A DNA stretch of 64,000 nucleotides from Paracidovorax konjaci (GCF_900112675.1 NZ_FOMQ01000001.1:496001-560000); one strand, 5' to 3'; numbered from the stretch's first letter, positions 55,685 to 64,000 are shown. Notes: generated by a model from the letters alone, not told the origin. Translations and numbers: made by a program.

Positions 55685-56767
55685 TCAGTTCTGCAGGTCC
55701 ACGCGGCCGTAGGCGCCGTTCAGGCCCTGGTTGGGGCCGGCAACGTAGAACAGCGTGTTGAGCGGCTGCTGGTTCAGGCCGTTGCCGAATGCGATGCCGC
55801 GCACGCCGTTCGCCTTCAGCACCGTGCCGTCGCGCTGCGCCAGCGCACCGGTCCAGCGGCCGGTGGCGGGGTCGAAGGCGTTGATGGTGCCGTCGCCCTC
55901 GTTGGCGATCAACAACTGGTTGCTGGCGCCGCCAAAGTTTGCGGGCGCCTGGGCCACGCCCCAGGGCGCGTTGAGCGGCGCGCCGGCCGGCAGCAGGCGC
56001 TGGGCCAGCGTGCCGTCGGTGTTGAAGATGTTCACCGCGCCCAGGCCGTTGCCGGCCACGGCATTGCGGCGGTTGGCATCCTGGCGCGCATAGGTCACGA
56101 CGATGCGCGAGCCGATGGCCTGGATGCCGTAGGGCGCGAAGTCGTCGGGCAGTTGCGCATCGGAGAAGTTGCCGGCCAGCTGCACCTTGCGGAAGGTGCT
56201 GTCGAACACGTCCACCTTGCGGTTGCGGAAGTCGGTGGCATAGAGGCGGTCCGCGCCGCCGCTGGAGGCGATCGCCAGGCCCTTGTAGACCGCGCCGCCC
56301 GTGCCGTCGCTGTAGGTGACGATGGCATTGTTCAGGTCGGCCGCGGGGCTCCAGCCGGCGATGCTGCCGTCTTCGCTGGAGAAGATGAAGCGGCTCGGGC
56401 CGGTCACGCCGCCCTTGGTGACCTGGAAGCCGCTGCCGCCGCTGAACACGATGCCGGTCGGATTGGCGGGCGCGCTGCCCGAGGGCGGCACGGTGACCAC
56501 CAGCGTCTGCGGCACGCCGTTGCCGTCATATAGCGTGGACCGCTGGGTCCCGGTGGCCGTCACCCACACGAAGCCCTGCGGATTGAAGGCGATGCCCCAG
56601 CCGTTCTTCAGGTTGCTGTCGGTCTGGGTGGAGGGGATGCTGCCGTCGGACACCACGGCACGCGCGGTGAAGGCGGTCGCGGTCGGGGCGGGGTCGCTGC
56701 CACCGCAACCGGCGAGGAATAGGGTGGCTGCGGGGACCAGGCCCAGCAGGATGTTGGAAAGTTTCAC
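55685..56767 (-). CDS. TIGR03118 family lipoprotein (beta-propeller-like)
   Basis: A 360-residue protein with a lipoprotein signal: KLSNILLGLVPAATLFLAGC, lipidated Cys21. The mature part is built from repeated strands such as NGWGIAFNPQGFVWVTATG, GLAIASSGGADRLYATDFRNRKVDVFDSTF, APWGVAQAPANFGGASNQLLIANEGDGTINAFDPATG and NGVRGIAFGNG, the NHL/six-bladed-propeller spacing of the TIGR03118 family. Function is unknown; an envelope-attached protein is likely. I start at GTG (56767), with GGAG five bases upstream; the frame is open to 57022 but that part is low-complexity Arg/Pro/Ala. Confidence 0.85.
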   Translation of the reverse strand: MKLSNILLGLVPAATLFLAGCGGSDPAPTATAFTARAVVSDGSIPSTQTDSNLKNGWGIAFNPQGFVWVTATGTQRSTLYDGNGVPQTLVVTVPPSGSAPANPTGIVFSGGSGFQVTKGGVTGPSRFIFSSEDGSIAGWSPAADLNNAIVTYSDGTGGAVYKGLAIASSGGADRLYATDFRNRKVDVFDSTFRKVQLAGNFSDAQLPDDFAPYGIQAIGSRIVVTYARQDANRRNAVAGNGLGAVNIFNTDGTLAQRLLPAGAPLNAPWGVAQAPANFGGASNQLLIANEGDGTINAFDPATGRWTGALAQRDGTVLKANGVRGIAFGNGLNQQPLNTLFYVAGPNQGLNGAYGRVDLQN

Positions 56768-57050
56768 GAGGACTCCACTGGATAGCGGCAGGATGTTCTG
56801 CGCGGGTGGGTGCCCGGTGGTGCGTGAAAGGTTGCCGAGGTGCGGAAAGTACGGCGGGCTGCCGCCGCGGTTTTGCCGAACCACGGCGCGGCGGAGCCTG
56901 CCGGGCGGTGGGCCGCGGCGGGAGGAAAAAAGGAGGGGGAGGGGAAGGAGGAGGCTGCGCGCTCCGGGCGGTGCCGCAGGCGCAGCGAAGGCGGGCGGGG
57001 CCCGGCGGCAGGCGCGGGCCATGCCGCGCCGCCGCGTCGCCCGCCGGGGA

Positions 57051-57410
57051 TCAGCTGCCGACGGCGAGCAGTTCGACGTCGAACTTCAACGTGGCGTTGG
57101 GGGGGATCACGCCGCCCGCGCCGCGTGCGCCGTAGCCCAGGCCGGCGGGGATGATCAGCGTGCGCTGGCCACCGATCTTCATGCCCTGCACGCCTTCGTC
57201 CCAGCCCTTGATGACCATGCCGGCGCCCAGGTGGAATTCGAAGGGGTCGTTGCGGTCGCGGCTGGAATCGAACTTGGCGCCTTGCTGGCCGTCGTTGTAG
57301 AGCCAGCCCGTGTAGTGCACGCGCACCGGCTGGCCGCGCGTGGCCTCGGTGCCTTCGCCCACGGTGGTGTCTTCGTACTGCAGGCCGGACGGGGTGGTGG
57401 TGAATGCCAT
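57051..57410 (-). CDS. FKBP-type peptidyl-prolyl cis-trans isomerase
   Basis: A 119-residue single-domain FKBP without signal peptide, so cytoplasmic. Active-site residues of the family are present: VRVHYTGWL (Tyr), KFDSSRDRNDPFEFHLGAGMVIKGWDEGVQGMKIGGQRTLIIPAGLGYGARG (Phe, Val-Ile, Trp, Tyr) and IPPNATLKFDVELLAV. It speeds proline isomerisation during folding. The start MAFTTTPSGLQYED is the usual one. A dispersed repeat copy lies right upstream of its promoter region. Confidence 0.93.
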   Translation of the reverse strand: MAFTTTPSGLQYEDTTVGEGTEATRGQPVRVHYTGWLYNDGQQGAKFDSSRDRNDPFEFHLGAGMVIKGWDEGVQGMKIGGQRTLIIPAGLGYGARGAGGVIPPNATLKFDVELLAVGS

Positions 57411-57425
57411 CGCGAAACTCCTTGG

Positions 57426-57480
57426 TTTGCTATTGAAATGATAGCTGCATGGCCAATGGATATGGCGGCATGAGCCCTGA
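57426..57480 (+). repeat. dispersed repeat copy
   Basis: TTTGCTATTGAAATGATAGC stem-loop core, then nine bases, then AATGGATATGGCGGCAT and GCCCTGAATGG; aligns over its whole length with the comEC copy at 4692-4750. Confidence 0.7.
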
Positions 57481-57550
57481 ATGGACCGAACCCGCGCAGG
57501 GCGCGGGTCGGCGGGGTGGCAGCAGGTGCCGGGAGACGGAGGCGGGGCCC

Positions 57551-57877
57551 TCAGGGCTTGGCGGGCGCCGCGGCCTTGGCGGTGCGGGCCGCGACCCAGC
57601 GCGTGGCGAAGGCCTGCACGTCGCTCAGCCGCTTGAGCAGGTCCACGCCGGACGGGGTGACCGTGTAGCCCTCGGTGCCGTGGTCGAGCAGGCCGGCCTC
57701 GCGCAGTTCCTTGATCCGGGTGTTGAGGGTGTTGGGGGTGATGCCGCCCACGCTGTCCTGCAGCAGGCGGAAGGTCTGGGGATGGCCATCGCGCAAGGCC
57801 CAGAGCACGCGCAGCGCATAGCGGCATTCGAGCTTCTCGAACAGCTGGTTGATGGCGGCGTTTTCCTTGGAGCTCAT
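57551..57877 (-). CDS. HxlR-type winged-helix transcriptional regulator
   Basis: A 108-residue wHTH protein. LFEKLECRYALRVLWALRDGHPQTFRLLQDSVGGITPNTLNTRIKELREAGLL follows the HxlR pattern of helix, recognition helix and wing, then GYTVTPSGVDLLKRL. The family includes redox- and aldehyde-sensing regulators; the single Cys18 could be a sensor, but this is speculative. Target genes are unknown. It is monocistronic, lying between two repeat copies. Confidence 0.85.
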   Translation of the reverse strand: MSSKENAAINQLFEKLECRYALRVLWALRDGHPQTFRLLQDSVGGITPNTLNTRIKELREAGLLDHGTEGYTVTPSGVDLLKRLSDVQAFATRWVAARTAKAAAPAKP

Positions 57878-57959
57878 GGAATCTTCTCCTTGCTCGGTAG
57901 AGAGAGACGGCGTCGGGGCGGGGGGTGCCCGAGACGCCGCGGAATATAGCTTGGAAATG

Positions 57960-58005
57960 GCTTTGCTACAAGTTTAATAGCTCCAGAGTTATATCCGGCC
58001 GGCGC
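57960..58005 (+). repeat. dispersed repeat copy (diverged)
   Basis: TTTGCTACAAGTTTAATAGC core followed by about ten bases and TATCCGGCCGGCG, a diverged form of the GGCGGCAT tail. It lies just downstream of the LysR stop codon (minus strand) and upstream of the HxlR gene. Confidence 0.6.
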
Positions 58006-58018
58006 CTCGCGCAAAAAC

Positions 58019-58984
58019 TCAGGTGTTACCGGGTTGTTGCACTCCTGCCACGGAGCCTGCCTTGCCCGCGGCCGCCGGCCCTGCGCCGCCGCCGCGGGCC
58101 GCCAGGTAGTCGGCCAGCAGTGCCGCGGCGGCGGGCAGGGCTTCGCCCGCGCGCGAGCAGATCGCGAAGCGCCGGCGGGCCCACGGGTCGCTGAGCGGCA
58201 CCACGCGCACGCCGCTCACGGCGGCGAACGGCTCGGCCACCTCGCGCGGCACCACGCTGATGGCCAGGTTGGCGCGCACCACGCGCAGCGCGGCATCGAA
58301 GTTGGAGACGAAGACGCGGTGCAGCAGCGTCCGGCCTTCCAGCGCCGCCGCGCGCGCGAGCAGCACCTGCACGGCGCTCAGGGCCGGCATGCTGACGAAC
58401 TCGTGGCCCAGCACGTCGGCAAAACGCACGGCGCCGCAGGCCGCCACCGGGTGGGAGGGGTGCGCCGCGATGGCGAGGTGGTCGCTGCGGTAGCCGCGCG
58501 TGTCCAGCCCCTGCAGATCGGCCGCGTCCCAGCAGATGCCGAGGGACGCGCTGCCTTCGCGCACGCCGCGCACGACCTCGGGGCTCACGCGTTCTTCCAT
58601 GCTCACCTGGATGTCGCGGTGGGCCGGGTCCTGCAGGAAGGCGGCCACGTCGTCGGCCAGCGATTCCGCCATGACCGAGGCGGTGACCAGCATGCGCACG
58701 TGGCCGCGCACGCCGGTGGCGTAGCCGGCCATGTCGCGCTCGATGCGGCCCACGGCGGCGAGCATCTCGCGCGCGTGCTCCAGCAGCGTCTCGCCGGCCG
58801 GCGTGGGTGCCACGCCGTGGCGCTTGCGCACCAGCAGCCGCGTGCCCACGGTGTCTTCGAGCTGCGCCAGGCGCTTGCTCACCGCCGAGCCCACGATGGA
58901 TTCGCGTTCGGCCGCGCGGGCGATGTTGCGCTGTTCGCAGACGGTGACGAACAGGCGCAGGGTCTGCAGATCAAGGGGGCGCAT
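58019..58984 (-). CDS. LysR-type regulator of the CoA-thioester catabolic cluster
   Basis: A 321-residue LysR protein: LQTLRLFVTVCEQRNIARAAERESIVGSAVSKRLAQLEDTVGTRLLVRKRHGVAPTPAG is the DNA-binding domain, and residues about 92-300 form the ligand domain. It is divergent, with 124 bases between starts, from an HMG-CoA-lyase-like/CoA-transferase/Bug set, the common layout for a substrate-responsive activator in Burkholderiales. The C-terminal Gly/Ala-rich tail is extra to the family. The inducer is presumably an intermediate of that pathway. Confidence 0.85.
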   Translation of the reverse strand: MRPLDLQTLRLFVTVCEQRNIARAAERESIVGSAVSKRLAQLEDTVGTRLLVRKRHGVAPTPAGETLLEHAREMLAAVGRIERDMAGYATGVRGHVRMLVTASVMAESLADDVAAFLQDPAHRDIQVSMEERVSPEVVRGVREGSASLGICWDAADLQGLDTRGYRSDHLAIAAHPSHPVAACGAVRFADVLGHEFVSMPALSAVQVLLARAAALEGRTLLHRVFVSNFDAALRVVRANLAISVVPREVAEPFAAVSGVRVVPLSDPWARRRFAICSRAGEALPAAAALLADYLAARGGGAGPAAAGKAGSVAGVQQPGNT

Positions 58985-59108
58985 GGGTTCGAGGTGTTCC
59001 TGAACGGAAACTTTGGGCTTCCGAAATTGAGATCGTGAAGTGTGTGGGAATTCCTAGAATCCTCCCACCATCGCTTTCCCCCGGATGGCAACGAGGAGAC
59101 GCCGCCCC

Positions 59109-60077
59109 ATGATTTCCCATCCTCTCGAGACCCGGCCCGCGGCCCTGGTGCGCGAAGTCGGCCTGCGCGACGGCCTGCAGAGCATCGCGACGGTGGTGCC
59201 CACCGCGCACAAGATCGCCTGGATCGCTGCGGCCCACGCCGCGGGCCAGCGCGAGATCGAGGTCGGCTCCTTCGTGCCCGCGCGGCTGCTGCCGCAACTG
59301 GCCGACACGGCCGAGGTGCTGGCGTATGCGCTCACGCTGCCGGGGCTGGTGGCCTCGGTGCTGGTGCCCAACCTGCGTGGTGCCGAACGCGCGATCGAAT
59401 GCGGCGCCCACCTGATGGTGGTACCGCTCTCGGCCAGCCACGCGCACAGCCTGGCCAACCTGCGCAAGACGCCCGACGAGGTGGTGGCCGAGGTGGCGCG
59501 CATCCGCGCCGCGCGCGATGCCGCCGGCAGCCGCACGCTGATCGAAGGCGGGGTGGGCACGGCCTTCGGCTGCACCCTGCAGGGCGATGTGGCCGAAAGC
59601 GAAGTGCTGCGCCTGATGCAGGCGCTGCTCGATGCCGGTGCCGACCGCGTGAGCCTGGCCGACACCGTCGGCTATGCCGATCCGCACGGCGTGGAGCGGC
59701 TCTTCGGCAAGGCCCGCGCGCTGGTGGGCGACCGGCTGGCCTGCGCGCATTTCCACGACACGCGCGGCATGGGCCTGGCGAATGCCTACGCGGCCTGGCA
59801 GACGGGCGTGACGCGCTTCGACGCCAGCCTGGCCGGCATCGGCGGCTGCCCGCACGCGCCCGGCGCGAGCGGCAACGCGGCCACCGAAGACCTCGCCTTC
59901 ATGCTGGAACGCATGGGCGTGGACACGGGCTTGCATCTCCCGGCCCTGCTGGCGCTGCGCGAGCGCGTGCAGGGCTGGCTCGCGGGCGAGACCCTGCATG
60001 GGACACTCTGGCGCGCCGGCCTGCCCCGGGGCGGCCTGGTGCCGCAGTCGCCCGTGCCCGTACCGGCCCTGGCCTGA
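59109..60077 (+). CDS. hydroxymethylglutaryl-CoA lyase family protein
   Basis: A 322-residue TIM-barrel lyase of the HMGL-like family. REVGLRDGLQSIATVVPTAHK has the catalytic Arg and metal-binding Asp, HFHDTRGMGLANAYAA the metal-binding His, and GIGGCPHAPGASGNAATEDLAFML the HMG-CoA-lyase signature with the active-site Cys. It cleaves 3-hydroxy-3-methylglutaryl-CoA or a close analogue to acetyl-CoA plus a 3-oxoacid. It starts at MISHPLETRP (59109). The CoA-transferase encoded 63 bases downstream could activate the free acid, making the pair a short catabolic route. The exact acid is not evident. Confidence 0.88.
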   Translation: MISHPLETRPAALVREVGLRDGLQSIATVVPTAHKIAWIAAAHAAGQREIEVGSFVPARLLPQLADTAEVLAYALTLPGLVASVLVPNLRGAERAIECGAHLMVVPLSASHAHSLANLRKTPDEVVAEVARIRAARDAAGSRTLIEGGVGTAFGCTLQGDVAESEVLRLMQALLDAGADRVSLADTVGYADPHGVERLFGKARALVGDRLACAHFHDTRGMGLANAYAAWQTGVTRFDASLAGIGGCPHAPGASGNAATEDLAFMLERMGVDTGLHLPALLALRERVQGWLAGETLHGTLWRAGLPRGGLVPQSPVPVPALA

Positions 60078-60140
60078 ACGCCGGGCCAGTGCCGGTCCTG
60101 CCCCGCTTTCGATTCCTCCCATCTGCCTTCCGACCGCTCC

Positions 60141-61364
60141 ATGACGATTCCGACCGCTCCCTCCGCGCCTCCCGACGACCGCTCCCTGCCGCTGGCGGGC
60201 CTGCGCGTGGTGGAGTTCACCCACATGGTCATGGGCCCTACCTGCGGCATGGTGCTGGCCGACCTGGGGGCCGAGGTCATCAAGGTGGAGCCCGTGGACG
60301 GCGACCGCACGCGCCACCTGCTGGGCGCGGGCGCGGGCTTCTTCCCGATGTTCAACCGCAACAAGAAGAGCATCGCCATCGACCTGCGCAGCCCCGAGGG
60401 GCTGGAGGTGGCGATCCGCCTGGCCTCGTCCGCCGACGTGGTGGCGCAGAACTTCAAGCCCGGCGTGATGGCGAAGTACGGGCTCGACTACGCCGCGCTC
60501 TCGCGCCTGAACGATCGGCTGGTGTACGTGAACCACACGGGCTTCCTGCCCGGGCCCTACGAGCACCGCACGGCGCTCGACGAGGTGGTACAGATGATGG
60601 GCGGCCTGGCCTACATGACCGGGCGCCCCGGCGATCCGCTGCGCGCGGGCACCAGCGTGAACGACATCATGGGCGGCATGTTCGGCGCCATCGGGGCGAT
60701 GGCGGCGCTGATGCAGCGCGCCCGCACGGGCCGCGGCCAGGAGGTCGATTCGGCGCTGTTCGAGAACAACGTGTTCCTCGTGGGCCAGCACATGATGCAG
60801 TACGCCGTGACGGGCCAGCCCGCCGCGCCCATGCCGGACCGCATCTCCTCCTGGGCGGTGTACGACGTCTTCAGCGTGAAGGACGGCGGGCAGATCTTCC
60901 TCGCGGCCGTGAGCGATGCGCAGTGGCGCACCTTCTGCGGCGCGATGGGCTACGGTGACCTGCTGGCCGACCCGGCCCTCGCCCTCAACAACGACCGCGT
61001 GCGCGCGCGCGCCACGCTGCTGCCCGAGCTGCGCCGGCGCCTGGCGGAGCACACGGCCGAAGCGCTGGCCGCCGTCTTCGAGCGCCACGGCCTGCCGTTC
61101 GCGCCCATCCTGCGGCCCGAACAGCTCTTCGACGACCCGCACCTGAACGCCACCGGCGGCCTGGCCGAGATCACGCTGCCCGACGGCGAGCGCGCGGGCG
61201 AGCGCGCGCGCGTCACCCTCATGCCGCTGCGCCTGGACGGCGAGCGCCTGCCCGTGCGCACCGATCCGCCGCGCCTGGGCGAGCACACGCGCGAACTGCT
61301 CGCGGGCCTGGGCTACGCGCCCGGTGCCATCGATGCGCTGCGGGAGGCCCGCGCCGTGGCCTGA
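60141..61364 (+). CDS. CaiB/BaiF family (class III) CoA-transferase
   Basis: A 407-residue class III CoA-transferase. LRVVEFTHMVMGPTCGMVLADLGAEVIKVEPVDGDRTR is the nucleotide/CoA segment; the conserved Asp nucleophile is probably in AGTSVNDIMGGMFGAIGAM. FNRNKKSIAIDLRSPEG is also family-typical. It moves CoA from a donor such as succinyl-CoA to a carboxylic acid. Placed between an HMG-CoA-lyase-like gene and a Bug solute-binding gene, it probably activates the imported acid before cleavage. Confidence 0.9.
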   Translation: MTIPTAPSAPPDDRSLPLAGLRVVEFTHMVMGPTCGMVLADLGAEVIKVEPVDGDRTRHLLGAGAGFFPMFNRNKKSIAIDLRSPEGLEVAIRLASSADVVAQNFKPGVMAKYGLDYAALSRLNDRLVYVNHTGFLPGPYEHRTALDEVVQMMGGLAYMTGRPGDPLRAGTSVNDIMGGMFGAIGAMAALMQRARTGRGQEVDSALFENNVFLVGQHMMQYAVTGQPAAPMPDRISSWAVYDVFSVKDGGQIFLAAVSDAQWRTFCGAMGYGDLLADPALALNNDRVRARATLLPELRRRLAEHTAEALAAVFERHGLPFAPILRPEQLFDDPHLNATGGLAEITLPDGERAGERARVTLMPLRLDGERLPVRTDPPRLGEHTRELLAGLGYAPGAIDALREARAVA

Positions 61365-61435
61365 CCTACCGCCTTTGCCCCGGGCCTTTCACCGAACGCG
61401 GCGCAGTCCGCGCGGCCCACCACAACGATGGAGAC

Positions 61436-62491
61436 ATGCACATGCCGATTTCGCCACCGACCCAGCCGGCCCCGGGCCGCGCCGATCCCGTCCCCGGTCC
61501 CGCCGCAGCCTTGACCCGCCGCGCCGCGGTGGCCTGGACCGCCGCCGCCCTGGGCGCCGCCGCCTGGAGCGGCCTGCGGCCCGCCCGGGCCCAGGGCCAC
61601 CCGGACAAGCCGCTGCGCATCATCCTGCCGCTGTCGGCCGGCTCGGGCGCCGACGGCGCCATCCGCGCCATCGGCAACAGCCTCGCGAAGGCACTGGGGC
61701 AGCCCGTGGTGATCGAGAACCTGCCGGGCGCGGGCGGCATCACCGGCACGGCGCAGATCGTGCGCGCGCCCAAGGACGGCTCGGTGATCGGCGTGGTCTC
61801 CAACAACCACGTGGTGAACCCGAGCGTGTACAGGAACATCCCGTTCGATTCGCTGGCCGACATCACGCCCATCACCATCCTGGGCGCCACGCCGTTCGTG
61901 CTGGTCGCGCACCCCTCGGTGCCGGCCGCCAACGTGCGGGAGCTGATCGCCTATGCGCGCTCCAGGCCCGGCGTGCTCAATTACGGATCGTCCGGCAACG
62001 GCACCATCCTGCACCTGGGCGCGGCCATGTTCGTGGAGCAGGCGAAGCTGGACATCAAGCACATCCCGTACAAGGGCATGGGGCCGCTGATGAACGACAT
62101 CTTGGGCGGGCAGGTGCAGCTCGGCGTGGTGGCGGCGGCGCCGGCCGCGCCGCACATCAAGTCCGGGGCCCTGCGGGCGCTGGGCGTGACCACCGCGGCG
62201 CGCGTGCCCACGCTGCCGGGCGTGCCGACCATCGCCGAGCAGGGCCTGCCGGGCTTCGAGCTGGACGGCTGGATCGCGCCCGTGGGCCCGGCCGGCCTGC
62301 CCCGGGCCGAACTCGCGCGCCTCTATGCCGGCTTCAAGGCCGCCATGGAGATGCCCGAGGCGCGCGACGCGCTCATCGCCCAGGGCTACGAGATCAAGCT
62401 CACCCCGCCCGAGCCGGCCGCGGCCTTCTTCCGCACCGAGGCCGCGCGCATGGCGCAGGTGGTGAAGAGCGCGCACGTGACCATGGACTGA
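61436..62491 (+). CDS. Bug family tripartite tricarboxylate transporter substrate-binding protein
   Basis: A 351-residue periplasmic receptor. A twin-arginine-like signal (LTRRAAVAWTAAALGAAAWSGLRPARAQ) precedes the mature start HPDKPLRIILPLSAGSGADGAIRAIGNSLAKALGQPVVIEN, the Bug hallmark. GPLMNDILGGQVQLGVVAAAPAAPHIKSGALRALGVTT is the second conserved block. Bug proteins bind carboxylates for TctAB-type transporters, but such membrane genes are absent here, as is usual for orphan Bug genes in this order. The N-terminal region before the RR is longer than normal; MPISPP (61442) is an alternative start. Confidence 0.9.
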   Translation: MHMPISPPTQPAPGRADPVPGPAAALTRRAAVAWTAAALGAAAWSGLRPARAQGHPDKPLRIILPLSAGSGADGAIRAIGNSLAKALGQPVVIENLPGAGGITGTAQIVRAPKDGSVIGVVSNNHVVNPSVYRNIPFDSLADITPITILGATPFVLVAHPSVPAANVRELIAYARSRPGVLNYGSSGNGTILHLGAAMFVEQAKLDIKHIPYKGMGPLMNDILGGQVQLGVVAAAPAAPHIKSGALRALGVTTAARVPTLPGVPTIAEQGLPGFELDGWIAPVGPAGLPRAELARLYAGFKAAMEMPEARDALIAQGYEIKLTPPEPAAAFFRTEAARMAQVVKSAHVTMD

Positions 62492-62523
62492 CGGGCCGGG
62501 GGCGGGCGGCGGCGGCGGCCGCC

Positions 62524-63438
62524 TCAGGAAGCGGCTTCGGCGCTGCCGGCCTTCGGGGCGCCGCGGGTCGCCAGCCAGCACAGGATGGCGCCTCCGCAGA
62601 CCATGAAGGCGCCCGCCCAGAAGGCGGTGGTGAGCGGCACCCGCAGTAGCACCGCCGCCAGCGCGGCCGACAGCACGGGCGTGAAGTACGACGCACCCGC
62701 CAGCAGCGTGACGTTGCCGTGCAGGATGCCCACGTTCCAGGCGGCGTAGCCGAAGCCCATCGCCGCGGCGGCGAAGGCCAGGGACACCGCGGTGGGCAGG
62801 CTCCAGTCCATGTCCGCCGCGCCGGTGGCGAGGTACTTGGCCCACAGGACCAGCGCGGTCAGCATGAAGAACATCGTGATCCCGTTCTTGCCCCCGGCGA
62901 TGCGGGCCGTGACGGTGCAGTACGCGGCCCAGATGACCGCGCCGGTGAACGCCAGGCCGTAGCTCAGCGGGTTGGACTGCACGTTCGCCAGCATGCCGGG
63001 CAGGTCCACCCCGCGGCCGCCGCCCAGCACCGTGCAGATCCCGGCCAGCGAGATCGCCAGCCCCGGCACCACCAGCAGGTTCGCCTTCTGGCCGTTGAAG
63101 GCGATGGCCGCCACCATCGTGAAGGTGGGCCACAGGTAGTTCACCATGCCCACCTCGATGGCCTGGCGCGCGGAGGCCGCATAGCCGATCGACAGCGCCA
63201 GGCAGAGTTCGTAGGAGACGAACAGCAGGCTGCCCCAGGCCAGGTACCGCCGCGGAAAACTGCGCAGCGGCGTGAAACCCACCGTCGCCCACAGCAGCAG
63301 CGAGGCGATGGTGTAGATCATGGCGGCCCCGCCCGTGGCACCCAGGCCTTCGCTGACGCTGCGGATGAGTCCCACGATCGAAGACCACAGGGCGATGGCG
63401 ATGAGCCCGATGAGCGTGGCGCGGTTCTTTGTTTGCAT
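62524..63438 (-). CDS. yddG: YddG-type aromatic amino acid exporter (DMT superfamily)
   Basis: A 304-residue protein with ten membrane helices, closely following E. coli YddG: ATLIGLIAIALWSSIVGLIRSVSEGLGATGGAA, SYELCLALSIGYAASARQAIEVGMVNYLWPTFT, and GYAAWNVGILHGNVTLLAGASYFTPVLSAALAAVLL. YddG exports aromatic amino acids and similar compounds. It is convergent with the Bug gene and divergent from virK. The C-terminal tail (RGAPKAGSAEAAS) is not conserved. Confidence 0.88.
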   Translation of the reverse strand: MQTKNRATLIGLIAIALWSSIVGLIRSVSEGLGATGGAAMIYTIASLLLWATVGFTPLRSFPRRYLAWGSLLFVSYELCLALSIGYAASARQAIEVGMVNYLWPTFTMVAAIAFNGQKANLLVVPGLAISLAGICTVLGGGRGVDLPGMLANVQSNPLSYGLAFTGAVIWAAYCTVTARIAGGKNGITMFFMLTALVLWAKYLATGAADMDWSLPTAVSLAFAAAAMGFGYAAWNVGILHGNVTLLAGASYFTPVLSAALAAVLLRVPLTTAFWAGAFMVCGGAILCWLATRGAPKAGSAEAAS

Positions 63439-63773
63439 GGGGCCGGATTATCGAAGCGGCCCGGGGGGCCCCTGCGGCACGCAGTGCCCGGTGTGCCAAC
63501 CGGCCGCCCGGCTAATGCAGTGCATGGCGTATCGGCATAGGTCGGCCTTCGCGGTGCCCCCGGGCTGCCGCGCCGGTCGGCCCGCAGGCCTTGTGCAGCA
63601 AGGGCCCGGGCGATTCCGGCCGGCCGGAAAAAGGGCCCGGGTGCATGGTTCGGGGCATTCCGCTTGTCGGAAATCGATACGTTTTCCCGGCCGGTGCCTG
63701 CCTACCATGCAGCGGCCCGGCGCACCTGCGCGCCGGGTGCTTCCCTCACTCCGCAACGCAAGAAAGGATTTCC
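63439..63773. other. divergent intergenic region yddG-virK with nested palindromes
   Basis: TTCCGGCCGGCCGGAA (63614-63629) is a perfect 16-bp palindrome flanked by two direct copies of GGGCCCGGG (63602-63610 and 63633-63641). TTCCG-CTTGT-CGGAA (63658-63672) is a further interrupted palindrome closer to virK. TTCGG and TTCGC half-sites occur, but none with 15-base spacing, so no PIP box. Promoters could not be fixed with confidence. Confidence 0.55.
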
Positions 63774-64000
63774 ATGACCCGCCTGCACCGATACCGCATC
63801 GGCTGTCTCCTCCTCGCCCCGGCGCTCTGGATCGCCGCCACCCCGGCCGCGCGGGCCAGCGACCACCTCTCCACCCTCGCCGCCATCCAGCATGCGCTGG
63901 AAGAGGGCGACAGCGTCTCGGTGGCGATCGACCTGTCGCAATGCGTGCCCCAGGGCAACGCCGGTCCGTCGCAGACCCGCGGCGGGCGCCGCATCGAGTC
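63774..64000 (+). CDS. virK: VirK family exported protein, N-terminal part (runs off the right edge)
   Basis: The first 75 residues are visible. A signal peptide (YRIGCLLLAPALWIAATPAARA) is followed by LSTLAAIQHALEEGDSVSVAIDLSQCVPQGN and TRGGRRIES, the opening of VirK-family proteins. VirK was first seen in the Agrobacterium virulence regulon, and homologues occur in plant-pathogenic Xanthomonas and Acidovorax; its molecular role is not established. AGAAAGGA precedes the ATG. The remainder is outside the window. Confidence 0.75.
   Translation, partial: MTRLHRYRIGCLLLAPALWIAATPAARASDHLSTLAAIQHALEEGDSVSVAIDLSQCVPQGNAGPSQTRGGRRIE

Overview
The window is high-GC DNA (most genes look close to 68-70% G+C) with the gene content of a plant-associated Comamonadaceae, most likely the Acidovorax/Paracidovorax avenae-citrulli group. 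The strongest pointers are two perfect plant-inducible-promoter (PIP) boxes, TTCGC-N15-TTCGC, the binding site of the HrpX/HrpB-type type III secretion activator, a VirK-family gene, and effector-like genes set among ordinary beta-proteobacterial housekeeping genes. Species assignment is inference; no rRNA or other marker gene is present.

Left part (1-9.8 kb): the end of an alpha/beta hydrolase, a GFA-family zinc protein, a low-GC membrane-protein pair that looks like a toxin with an immunity partner, comEC (natural transformation), a circularly permuted ATP-grasp/alpha-E pair with a partial duplication of the second gene, and small DUF4148 and VF530 genes.

9.9-24.3 kb: a LysR regulator divergent from a four-gene RND efflux operon (degenerate lipase-like protein, membrane-fusion protein, RND pump, outer-membrane channel). 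The layout matches the Burkholderia llpE-bpeEF-oprC/ceoAB-opcM systems. Then come a succinate-semialdehyde dehydrogenase, a small membrane protein, a FAD-binding protein preceded by a perfect PIP box, and an SbtA-type bicarbonate transporter divergent from its likely LysR regulator.

24.4-47.4 kb is an iron and oxidative-stress block: three TonB-dependent siderophore receptors on the minus strand with DUF4198, DUF3325, PepSY and DUF3649 partners behind a Fur-like site; bacterioferritin; ahpC and ahpF with an OxyR-like palindrome and a strong terminator; a patatin-like, effector-like gene carrying a frameshift; and the heme operon hmuR-orf-hmuSTUV, with a near-consensus Fur box inside its promoter and start/stop overlaps from the second gene onward.

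47.5-64 kb: a low-GC candidate type III effector with a perfect PIP box, inserted between hmuV and ppsR; ppsR/ppsA; a DUF4212/VC_2705 sodium symporter pair; a TIGR03118 lipoprotein; an FKBP peptidyl-prolyl isomerase; an HxlR regulator; a LysR-controlled CoA-thioester catabolic cluster (HMG-CoA-lyase-like, CoA-transferase, Bug solute-binding protein); a YddG-type exporter; and the start of virK. A dispersed short repeat (TTGCTAN-loop-ATAGCA core, often followed by a GGCGGCAT tail) occurs at least five times, once inside comEC. No tRNA, rRNA, CRISPR array, transposase or integrase gene was seen.
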